A stretch of DNA of 64,000 nucleotides from CAVVEC01 sp963747105 (lineage in GTDB: Bacteria; Acidobacteriota; Terriglobia; Terriglobales; Acidobacteriaceae). The stretch covers positions 124,001 to 188,000 of the forward strand of contig CAVVEC010000002.1 of assembly GCA_963747105.1 (NCBI GenBank), written 5' to 3'. The translations under genes and the position numbers were made by a program. Below the pieces are notes generated by a model. The model had not been told where the DNA came from, did no database searches, and saw only the letters and a list, made by a program, of their open reading frames with translations. Below, one piece after another: positions 42,777 to 50,296 of the stretch. Within the stretch, counting starts at the first letter, position 1; every line of letters starts with the position of its first letter.

Positions 42777-43713
42777 CTAGAACTCGAATGCGGGCTTGCC
42801 CAGCAGTTCAGACTTATTCCGTGCCCAACTGACCAGCAGTCCTGAGTCCGGGTGGTCGCAGATCGAAGGTGCAGCCGCGATCAAGTCTTCCCAATAGGCG
42901 ACCACGAATCGGCTGTTCGGCGACAGCACACACGCACGCTCGGCGAATTCTCGTCTGGGGTCTTCACCGTGTTCGTTCTCGTGACGCTTTCTCAGCAGGT
43001 TGACCAGCACGAACTCCTCGCAACCCAGAGCGTCTTTCAGTGTCGTGCCCAGCGACCCAGTTCCGCAAGAGTTCGTACCACCCGTCGCGCACCGCTTCTT
43101 CCGCTCCTTCCCGGCTTGAGGTAGCGCGAGGCGTGCTTGATATAGGGTCGGGACTTGCGCAGTTCGTCTTCTCGCTTCGTTTGTCTGAGCGGTTGGGCGA
43201 GCGGAACTTCGCTTCGACCACAACAAGCAGCTTGTGCTCCCACAGGAAGATCAGTCGGACTCGGAACGAGCGACTGGTCTTCTCAGGAATTTGGTCAGAG
43301 CAGCGGCGGTAGGGATCCCACAGGCAACCGTCGTGCGTCGTCCAGAAGACGGTCAGCGGCTCACCCGTCCGGGCATGGGCAGATCGTCCTGATCGCTGGC
43401 GACAAGACACGCATGGCGCTCGAAGAACCGGAAGACGTTCCAAGTGACTGCGTCTTCCGAGTGCTCATGCCCCATGCGGGATTCGCGCTTCCCGCGCAGG
43501 ATCGCGTCCAGCCGTTCTTGGTCATCCGCATCTATCCAGAGAAGGTTCCGCCACGGCTCGTCATACACGTAGGTGAAACCACCGCGAGTGGAATGCACAT
43601 TAATTCGATGCGTCGGACAGGGGCTTGCGTCGAACGCATCCGCGCACCGGGCAAGCATTGCGTCCTCGGTAACAGAGTTCCGCAATCCCAAACGGCATCT
43701 GAGTTTCGAGCAT
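42777..43713 (-). pseudogene. PD-(D/E)XK-like hypothetical protein, multiply frameshifted
   Basis: From ATG 43713 (MLETQMPFGIAEL) the frame shifts to RNSVTEDAMLARCADAFDA and GGFTYVYDEPWRNLLWIDADDQERL...EHSEDAVTWNVFRFFERHACLV. It shifts again to TTHDGCLWDPYRRC and LIFLWEHKLLVVVEAKF, where E-x-K gives a nuclease-like core, and lastly to CEEFVLVNLLRKRHE and SPNSRFVVAYWEDLIAAAPS, ending at 42777. At least three indels. The family is an uncharacterised conserved protein with a restriction-like nuclease fold. Confidence 0.5.
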
Positions 43714-43778
43714 GCGGCAACTATACCGCGAGGTAAGGGCAAGTGAGGCTTGGTACAATCCCCGGCGAGGAGAATTCG

Positions 43779-44111
43779 ATGGCTAACTTGGCTGGTGTTG
43801 TCCAGCAGTTGAGGAAAGAGCGGGATCGGGCGGCGAGAACGCTCGAACAACTGGATGCGGCGCTCGCGGCGCTCACCGGGGTCTCTGGGAAAGCGACAGG
43901 AACTCGGAGACATCTGTCTGCGGCAGCACGGGCAAGGATCGCGGCTGCCCAGAGGGCGCGTTGGGCGAAGGTACGCGGCACAGGCAAGCAGAAGCAGAAG
44001 GTTGTCACCATGCCCAAGAAGAAGACGATGTCGGCTGCGGCTCGCAGGAAGATCGGAGCCGCCCAGCGGGCGCGATGGGCAAAGTGGAGGAAAGCTCAAA
44101 AGAAGGGTTAG
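43779..44111 (+). CDS. basic protein with duplicated AT-hook-like motif
   Basis: 110 residues from ATG 43779 (GCGAGGAG site upstream). The first 40 residues are a coiled coil (LAGVVQQLRKERDRAARTLEQLDAALAAL). Two repeats follow, LSAAARARIAAAQRARWAK and MSAAARRKIGAAQRARWAK, separated by a Lys-rich stretch. Such ARxxIAAAQRARWAK units look like small DNA-binding helices seen in bacterial histone-like proteins. It may be a nucleoid-associated or transfer-control protein. Confidence 0.6.
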   Translation: MANLAGVVQQLRKERDRAARTLEQLDAALAALTGVSGKATGTRRHLSAAARARIAAAQRARWAKVRGTGKQKQKVVTMPKKKTMSAAARRKIGAAQRARWAKWRKAQKKG

Positions 44112-44135
44112 CTTGTGTATCTCGGTGCCAAAAGA

Positions 44136-44354
44136 CTATTCAATCTGCTTTTGGCAATCCAGCAATGAAGACCCGTCATCTCCATACAACTGCGCAATCG
44201 TGTGACGCAGGGCTATCAGGTTGCTACGCGAAGATGCGGTAGCGTGACTGGTAGGGTCACTGGCAATTTCTGCGTCGTACAGCCTTAGCAGCAAGGCGCT
44301 CTGCTTCCTCACACGTTCCATTGTTTTCAAATCGAGTTGTTCTTCAGACTGCAT
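44136..44354 (-). CDS. small helical hypothetical protein
   Basis: 72 residues (EEQLDLKTMERVRKQSALLLRLYDAEIA..., NLIALRHTIAQLYGDDGSSLL). Helical and charged. It lies between the AT-hook-like gene and the DksA-like gene, the latter on the same strand. No family recognised. Confidence 0.4.
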   Translation of the reverse strand: MQSEEQLDLKTMERVRKQSALLLRLYDAEIASDPTSHATASSRSNLIALRHTIAQLYGDDGSSLLDCQKQIE

Positions 44355-44418
44355 ACTTTATTCTACGGGTTTTTCGACAGAAAAGTTCCCACGTCGATTC
44401 GGATCGCTATCCACCGAG

Positions 44419-44760
44419 TCACCGCTCGAAGGACTCTTCGCACTGAATGCAATACGCCGTCCACGGTACGGCTGCTAGTCGCCTTCCGTCAATTTGTTTG
44501 CCGCAAGACAGGCACTTCCCGTAAGTCCCGTCTTGAATGCGACCAAGCGCCGAATCGATTGCCCGAAGCAACTGCTGTTCTTGGTTGCTTCTCTGGAGCA
44601 ATGACCCCATCTCATACCCGCTGGCAGCTTGATCCACGGTATCAGGCTCTGGCTCCACTTTTCGTCGTGCGTATTGCAGGTGATGCTCGATACTCAGGCG
44701 CAGTTCATGCTGGCGGACTTCCAATAGCATCTTGAATTGCCGCATCCGCAGCCCGTTCAT
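44419..44760 (-). CDS. TraR/DksA-type zinc-finger protein
   Basis: About 113 residues from ATG 44760 (other ATGs at 44799 and 44745). A long coiled-coil-like N-terminus (KMLLEVRQHELRLSIEHHLQYARRK, SNQEQQLLRAIDSALGRI) precedes GTYGKCLSCGKQIDGRRLAAVPWTAYCIQCEE, the four-Cys zinc finger of the DksA/TraR family. Such proteins bind RNA polymerase and modulate transcription; element-borne TraR-like copies are common. It is divergent from recD2. Confidence 0.8.
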   Translation of the reverse strand: MNGLRMRQFKMLLEVRQHELRLSIEHHLQYARRKVEPEPDTVDQAASGYEMGSLLQRSNQEQQLLRAIDSALGRIQDGTYGKCLSCGKQIDGRRLAAVPWTAYCIQCEESFER

Positions 44761-44850
44761 GCGATCAATTCTATGCCCACTTGCGCGGGCACTTGTCAAT
44801 CATATCCGTGATACGCAAGGCACAGCCGCCCATGCGAAAATGAAGCCCCG

Positions 44851-47103
44851 ATGAATGCCGCAATCCCAGAGCGCAGAGCCGCGACCGAGGAGATCTCCGG
44901 TGTGATCGAGCGTGTCACCTTCCACAACGACGAAAGCGGCTTTTGTGTCCTTCGCGTGAAAGCACGCGGGCAGCGGGAGGAGACGACGGTCGTCGGGTCG
45001 CTTCCTTCGGTGACCGCAGGGGAATGGCTGAGCGCGGAGGGCTGGTGGGTCAGGGATAAGGAACACGGGCTGCAATTCAAGGCGACGACCATGAAGACGG
45101 TGCCGCCGACCACCGCCGAGGGGATCGAGCGGTACCTCGGCAGCGGCTTAGTAAAGGGCATCGGGCCGATTCTGGCGAAGAAGTTGGTCGCGCAGTTCGG
45201 AGCCGAGGTTCTAGCCGTGATCGAGAACCGAGCCGCCGAACTGCAAACGGTCGATGGCATCGGCCCAAAGCGCCGGGAGCGGATCGCGCACGCATGGCAG
45301 GAGGCAAGGCAAGTCCGCGAGATCATGCTGTTCCTGCACAGCCACGGCGTGAGCACCAGCCGAGCAGTCCGAATCTTCAAGACCTACGGCGAGCAGGCAA
45401 TCGAGAAGGTGCGAACCAATCCCTACATGCTGGCGAAGGACATCTACGGGATCGGCTTCGCGACCGCCGACCAGATCGCGCAAAAGGTCGGGATTCCGCG
45501 AGATTCGCTCAATCGGGCGAGGGCAGGCATCGACCATGTTTTGCTGGAAGCGACGTCCGATGGTCACTGTGCCCTGCCTCTGGAGAAACTCAAGCTCGCA
45601 GCAGTGAAGCTGCTGGAGGTGCCCGAAGGGACTGTCGAGCAGGCGTTGTCGCAGATGCTCACGGGCGGATCGCTGCTGCTGGAGGAAATCAGCGGCGATG
45701 CCCTGATCTTCCTGCCGCATCTCCGAAAGGCAGAAGAAAGCATCGCGACAAGGCTCAAGAGCCTAGCTGAAGCGGAGCCGATCTATCCGCCGATTGATTT
45801 CGAGAAGGCGGTCGCGTGGTGCGAGCGCCAAACGGGCAAGACGCTCGCCCCCAGCCAGCGCGAGGCGCTGAAGACGGTTCTCGCAAACCGTGTGGTGGTG
45901 ATCACCGGAGGACCGGGTGTGGGCAAGACGACGCTCGTGAACTCGATCCTGATGATCCTGCGTGCGAAGGGCGTTAAGTGCCTGCTGTGCGCCCCAACCG
46001 GACGGGCGGCGAAGCGGCTCACCGAGACCACGGGCATGGACGCGAAGACGATCCACCGCCTGCTGGAGATTGATCCAGCGACCGGGCGGTTCAGCAAAAA
46101 CGAGTCGAACACTCTCGCCTGCGGTCTTCTGGTCGTGGACGAAACCTCGATGGTGGACGTACCGCTAATGCACTCGCTGGTGCGGGCTGTCCCGAACCGA
46201 GCCGGGTTGGTTCTGGTCGGCGACGTAGACCAGCTTCCGTCCGTGGGACCGGGGACGGTGCTTCAGGACTTGATCGAGAGCGGCGTCGTCCCGGTCGTTC
46301 GCCTCACCGAGGTGTTCAGGCAGGCTGCGGGCAGCCACATCATCACCAACGCGCACCGCATCCGCCGAGGGCAGATGCCCGATATGCGTGGAGCAGACCC
46401 GAGTTCCGATTTCCATTTTATCGAACGGGATGACCCAGAAAAGATCGCGGCAACGCTGGTCAAGCTCGTGCAGGAGAGGATTCCAGAGCGGTTTCGACTC
46501 GACCCGATCCGCGACGTTCAGGTTCTCTGCCCCATGAACCGGGGATCGCTCGGCGTGCGCGAACTGAACACAGCCTTGCAGAAGGTATTGAACCCAACCC
46601 GACCCGGTCAGCCTGCCGTTGAGCGGTTCGGATGGCGATTCCAGATAGGCGACAAAGTCATCCAGACGGAGAACGACTACGACAAGGACGTGTTCAACGG
46701 AGACGTGGGGATCGTCGAGCGGGTCGATATGGTCGAGCAGCAGGTCGCGGTGCGGTTCGATGAGCGGGTGGTCAAGTACGACTTCGGGGAACTGGACGAG
46801 ATTTCGCTGGCTTACGCGATCACGATCCACAAGTCGCAGGGATCGGAGTTCCCGGCAGTGGTGATCCCGCTCGCCACTCAGCACTACATGCTGCTGCAAC
46901 GAAACCTGATCTACACCGGGATCACGCGGGGCAAACGTCTGCTCGTGCTGATCGGGCAGAAGAAAGCGTTGGGAATCGCGGTTCGCAATGACCGTCCGCA
47001 GAGGCGGTATTCGGGGCTGTTGGCTAGTCTGAAGGGCAAGAGCGGCACAGAGGGAAGTTCCGTCGAATCGAAAACCGCCAGCCAATCGAGGGTGGTATCG
47101 TAA
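44851..47103 (+). CDS. recD2: RecD2 (SF1B) DNA helicase
   Basis: 750 residues. An N-terminal OB-like domain (EEISGVIERVTFHNDESGFCVLRVKA) and tandem helix-hairpin-helix region (LVKGIGPILAKKLVAQFG, LQTVDGIGPKRRERIAHAW, IYGIGFATADQIAQKVG) are typical of RecD2. The helicase core has GGPGVGKTT (Walker A, about 353-361), APTGRAAKRL, VVDETSMVD (Walker B), GDVDQLPSVGPG and the C-terminal SH3-like part YAITIHKSQGSEFPAVV and RNLIYTGITRGKR. It is a 5'-3' helicase for repair or element replication. It is the rightmost large gene before the first att copy. Confidence 0.93.
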   Translation: MNAAIPERRAATEEISGVIERVTFHNDESGFCVLRVKARGQREETTVVGSLPSVTAGEWLSAEGWWVRDKEHGLQFKATTMKTVPPTTAEGIERYLGSGLVKGIGPILAKKLVAQFGAEVLAVIENRAAELQTVDGIGPKRRERIAHAWQEARQVREIMLFLHSHGVSTSRAVRIFKTYGEQAIEKVRTNPYMLAKDIYGIGFATADQIAQKVGIPRDSLNRARAGIDHVLLEATSDGHCALPLEKLKLAAVKLLEVPEGTVEQALSQMLTGGSLLLEEISGDALIFLPHLRKAEESIATRLKSLAEAEPIYPPIDFEKAVAWCERQTGKTLAPSQREALKTVLANRVVVITGGPGVGKTTLVNSILMILRAKGVKCLLCAPTGRAAKRLTETTGMDAKTIHRLLEIDPATGRFSKNESNTLACGLLVVDETSMVDVPLMHSLVRAVPNRAGLVLVGDVDQLPSVGPGTVLQDLIESGVVPVVRLTEVFRQAAGSHIITNAHRIRRGQMPDMRGADPSSDFHFIERDDPEKIAATLVKLVQERIPERFRLDPIRDVQVLCPMNRGSLGVRELNTALQKVLNPTRPGQPAVERFGWRFQIGDKVIQTENDYDKDVFNGDVGIVERVDMVEQQVAVRFDERVVKYDFGELDEISLAYAITIHKSQGSEFPAVVIPLATQHYMLLQRNLIYTGITRGKRLLVLIGQKKALGIAVRNDRPQRRYSGLLASLKGKSGTEGSSVESKTASQSRVVS

Positions 47104-47288
47104 ACGGTTATTGATGATGCTCGGAGACTTCCAGTGAGAACCTTCACCCAGAACGAGCCTCTGACCGACGCCGAGCTTGCTGCGGCGGGGCGGTGAACTG
47201 ACCACGCGGAACACCAAAAAAGAGAGGCTGACAGCGGAAATTCCGATCCACACCTGATCCACAACTCTCAGAATTCGGCGTGGTTTTC

Positions 47289-47325
47289 AAGGACTTGGGC
47301 GGTCTTCATAAGTCTGTAAGTCCTT
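47289..47325. repeat. inverted repeat beside the inner att copy
   Basis: AAGGACTT (47289-47296) and AAGTCCTT (47318-47325) form a perfect 8-bp inverted repeat, 20 bp left of the att copy at 47346. It could be an integrase arm site or a hairpin. No gene lies between 47104 and 47345. Confidence 0.35.
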
Positions 47326-47345
47326 GACAATCCTAATGCCGTCTC

Positions 47346-47393
47346 ACTGTCACGGCAGAGGCCGCGGGTTCGAGTCCCGTCGTCCCCGCCATT
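47346..47393 (+). repeat. inner att copy: 3' half of tRNA-Asp(GUC)
   Basis: 48 bp identical to 49453-49500. It begins in the anticodon loop (CTGTCAC, anticodon GTC), and includes the rest of the anticodon stem, the T arm (GGGTTCGAGTCCCG), the acceptor 3' strand and CCA. The five bases before the loop (TCTCA) cannot pair with the 3' stem (GGCAG), so the 5' half is absent. It is an integration site remnant, not a working tRNA. Confidence 0.85.
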
Positions 47394-47454
47394 CTTTTCA
47401 GTAGGTTGGAAGGAATGGCACGCAAGAGTCCAACCCACAATTTCACCCACACCC

Positions 47455-48630
47455 TCACTGGACGGTCTCCCTTTCAAATCCCACCGCGTCAATGAATTTG
47501 TCTTGAGCGGCGATCATCTCGTCGAGGTCTTCGTCCGTGTACAGATCGAGCGTGGTCTGAATACGCGAATGACCCAAGATACCTTGCACTGTCTTCGGGT
47601 TCTCTTTTGCCTTGTTCACCAGCCAGTTCGACAGACTGTGTCGAAGGTTGTGCAGACCCCAGCGATGCCCATCGGGGATGGGAACGCCCGCCGCTTTCGC
47701 CGCAGGGCGTAAGTAGTCGGAGCAAAATACCGACGAACAAATCGGCACCCTGCCGCTTCTATTCATCGACGGAAACACGAAGTCCGTGGGTTTGGCGTAT
47801 GGCGTTTGCTTGTGCCATTCGTGCAAGTAGTGAGCTAACACCCTGCCCATTGGTGCGTCGCGTTCCGAAGAAGGAGTCTTGGTGCTTCCGTCTACGCCCG
47901 TCTTCTTCCACGACTTGACGATCCTGATCTTCCGCTCTTCCCAAAGGATGTCAGCCCAGCGGAGCGAGAGCACTTCTGAGCTTCGAAGTGCCGTCGCCGC
48001 CACAGTGAACACCAGAGTGAAGTGCAGCATGTTCCCCATCACGGACCGCAAGATTAAGAGCGTCTGAGCCGGGGTGATCTTGATCGCTTTGTACGTGGTC
48101 TTACTGCTGGTCTTCAGCCCCTCCACCGGATTCTTCGTGACCTTCTTGTGGATGATCCCGATCTTGAAAATTCGGTTCATGATGCCCCGAATCTTGGAGA
48201 CTGTGGTCCACCCGTACTCTTCCTTGTTGTGCAGGGCATTAAACCACTTCTGGACTTCAAGCGGCTCGATGTCCTCCGCGATCTGGTCGCCCCACTTGGC
48301 GATCAGGAAGTCGCGGACGTAGTGGTCAAGAATGGGCTTCGTGTTCTCCGACTTCGGGCTGGCGGTTACCTCTGGATCGAACTCGACCTTAAGGTAATAC
48401 TCCGCAAGCTGGTTGAACCTGATCCGCTCGGTCCTCGCGTTGGTGCAATTGATCGTTACTCGAAGCCCGAGGCGGTCAACTTCGACATTTGCTCTATCCT
48501 CGGTGGGGAAATCACTGACCAGACCAACAACGAGCGGCGTTTGCTCCTTGCCTTTGGTCCGGTAGCGAAGCACCCAAGTCAAGCCTTCTTTCCTTTCCAC
48601 TTTCTTCAAACTCCCCCGCTGGTATGCCAT
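47455..48630 (-). CDS. tyrosine recombinase (integrase)
   Basis: 391 residues, start confirmed by AGGAGG 7 bases before the ATG. An N-terminal arm-binding part (WVLRYRTKGKEQ) and a core-binding SAM-like domain (about 70-175) precede the catalytic domain: Arg216 in TALRSSEVLSLRW, HxxR as HNLR (327-330), His354 in LGHSRIQTT and the nucleophile Tyr364 in LDLYTDED. It should insert the element into the tRNA-Asp gene. Its 3' end is 61 bp from the inner att copy, so it lies just inside the segment bounded by the two copies. Confidence 0.93.
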   Translation of the reverse strand: MAYQRGSLKKVERKEGLTWVLRYRTKGKEQTPLVVGLVSDFPTEDRANVEVDRLGLRVTINCTNARTERIRFNQLAEYYLKVEFDPEVTASPKSENTKPILDHYVRDFLIAKWGDQIAEDIEPLEVQKWFNALHNKEEYGWTTVSKIRGIMNRIFKIGIIHKKVTKNPVEGLKTSSKTTYKAIKITPAQTLLILRSVMGNMLHFTLVFTVAATALRSSEVLSLRWADILWEERKIRIVKSWKKTGVDGSTKTPSSERDAPMGRVLAHYLHEWHKQTPYAKPTDFVFPSMNRSGRVPICSSVFCSDYLRPAAKAAGVPIPDGHRWGLHNLRHSLSNWLVNKAKENPKTVQGILGHSRIQTTLDLYTDEDLDEMIAAQDKFIDAVGFERETVQ

Positions 48631-48675
48631 TAACGGCCTCCTTTGCGGGGGCTGCCGACCGGCATTGTACGGCTA

Positions 48676-48932
48676 CTGGTTTCGGTTTGGCTAGGGGTCG
48701 CCCCAAGAAACTGTCGGGCACTTCGACACTCCCTCAACTCGGACTCACTCGCGATCAGTCGTCGAAATGGCAGCAGCTTGCGAGCCGAATCGAGGACGCC
48801 ACGTTTGAAAGGGCTCTCATACAAACAAAGGAAAAGAACCTAGAACTCACGACGGCTGCTCTGCTGCGAGAGGTCAAGGAAGTCATGAGGCCGATGGGCT
48901 CACGCTGTCTGACTTCTTGCGGATCACGCTGA
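48676..48932 (+). pseudogene. fragment of the phage N-terminal domain also seen at 7.1-8.0 kb
   Basis: Reads RGRPKK...LTRDQSSKWQQLASRIEDATFERALIQTKEKNLELTTAALLREVKEVM, closely matching the protein at 7048-8034 (SKDQSSKWQRLALLVDESTFERALVQAREKNGELTNAALLREIREI). It has no start codon of its own, overlaps the integrase leader, and stops shortly after. It is a gene remnant and links the right end of the island to the Mom-like gene. Confidence 0.7.
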
Positions 48933-49015
48933 TCTTGATCGGGCGGCGTAGATTATCGCCCTAGCTGTTCGTGTCGAGAATTCTGATATCCTCCGGCAGC
49001 CTATCAGGAGGCTCT

Positions 49016-49324
49016 ATGCAGACTGATCGAAACGTTGGAGTGGTTCTGTCACAAACAAGGGACGACGGACAGCAGGAACCAGAGCGATTCGTAGATTCGC
49101 AAACCGCAGCGAAGTTTCTTTCCGTTAGCCAAAAGTGGATTCTGCTACTGGCACGGCAGGGTGAAATCCCGGCGTACCCTCTGGGTCAAGGACAACAGCG
49201 TAGTATCTGGCGGTTCCGGCTCTCGGAGCTTGCCGAAGCAATGGAAGAGCGAATGATCTACAGGAAGGGCATGGGCACTGTTGCGGAGAGCAGGTTCAAT
49301 AGGACGCACTCTCGTCGGTCATAG
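49016..49324 (+). CDS. AlpA/excisionase-like helix-turn-helix protein
   Basis: 102 residues, AGGAGG 6 bases before ATG 49016. Residues 22-75 form a MerR/excisionase-type winged helix: ERFVDSQTAAKFLSVSQKWILLLARQGEIPAYPLGQGQQRSIWRFRLSELAEAMEER, where VSQKWI is the recognition helix and the RSIWRF end the wing. Divergent from the integrase and 129 bp from the outer att copy. It likely acts as directionality factor for excision. Confidence 0.8.
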   Translation: MQTDRNVGVVLSQTRDDGQQEPERFVDSQTAAKFLSVSQKWILLLARQGEIPAYPLGQGQQRSIWRFRLSELAEAMEERMIYRKGMGTVAESRFNRTHSRRS

Positions 49325-49452
49325 ATCAAGCCACGTGAGGCTTGGAGTTTCCACCCACATTGCTACCCACAAGCTCTGGTTCTAGTCGTCCCCTACTGCG
49401 ACTGGCAGCCCCCGCTGGTTAGGTAAGTCGCAGAAAAGACAAGTGCGTCTAG

Positions 49453-49500
49453 ACTGTCACGGCAGAGGCCGCGGGTTCGAGTCCCGTCGTCCCCGCCATT
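49453..49500 (+). repeat. outer att copy: right boundary of the island
   Basis: 48 bp identical to 47346-47393: the anticodon loop with GTC, T arm, acceptor 3' strand and CCA of tRNA-Asp. The bases before the loop (CTAGA) again do not pair with GGCAG. To its right lies chromosome-like DNA. With tRNA-targeted integration, the complete tRNA gene is at the opposite end, which must be left of the window. Confidence 0.85.
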
Positions 49501-50296
49501 TCTTCGGCTTGAACCCCATATTTGCTGTCAAAAAGCCAACGGTTGGATTACTTCGGCTATGCCGACTCGCCACGACTAATCGCGGTAAGCTGGCATCCAG
49601 ATCACTCCCGTGACCGGGAAGTGGAGATGCGGTCTACCCTCGGCGTTGCTTAGGACCTTACGGATCTTGGTCGGTGTTCTACCTTTGTGGTCCGCGCCTG
49701 CGTTTCGCGCGCGGCACCGGGCCCAGGGTGTCGAGCACCACTTCGGCATAGGAGGACCAGTCGGCAGGGGCTTCTGCAGTTGGCGCACGAGGCGTCGGCC
49801 GCGCTACCGTGCTGCTCGTTTTTCCCTTGATTCGGACTTGCCAGGACTCGGTCCGCATGCGCTGGCGGACATGTCCAGGCGCTAGACACGAACCACTCGG
49901 AGCCCGGCCTTTTTCCCTTTAAGCTACTGAGAAAACTGACAAAACAGTACTCCGCAGGTATGACTTTGTGGAGAAACCATTGAAGACAATCTCCCGAAAT
50001 CCATAGATTCTCGCCGTCACCCTATCTTCGTAGTCACTTAAGTTGTTTCACAGTATAGGTTTATAACAATACAGCACTTGGCAACGCGTGTGCTGGTTAC
50101 TGCCAGTTACCCTTTGTGTATGACGGCGTAGAAAGTGACGTCTATTGTTGGGCGTTCCCTTGATGCGCCAGCCATATTTCAGCAGCAATGTCATTGGCAT
50201 CGTGCTCATCCAGCGGGTGGGTGCCTTGCACAGGAAGTAGCAGCCAGGTTCGCAAGCAAACGTTTCATTCGACAACTCAAAAAGTGGAGAGAAACT
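49501..50296. other. stretch with no convincing gene
   Basis: About 800 bp between the island boundary and the TonB-receptor start. A minus-strand frame at 49576-49788 ends RPHLHFPVTGVIWMPAYRD and may be the degraded tail of a gene. Other frames look random. The leader of the TonB receptor occupies the last part, but no promoter was clear. Confidence 0.4.

Noticed and set aside
43353..44099. Long minus-strand frame extending through the AT-hook-like gene
   Set aside because: Only its last third (YVYDEPWRNLLW...) is protein-like; the upstream part is antisense to the plus-strand gene at 43779, so the true start is at about 43713.
47346..47393. Complete tRNA-Asp gene
   Set aside because: The bases before the anticodon loop do not pair with the 3' stem and no D arm or 5' acceptor is present, here or at 49453.
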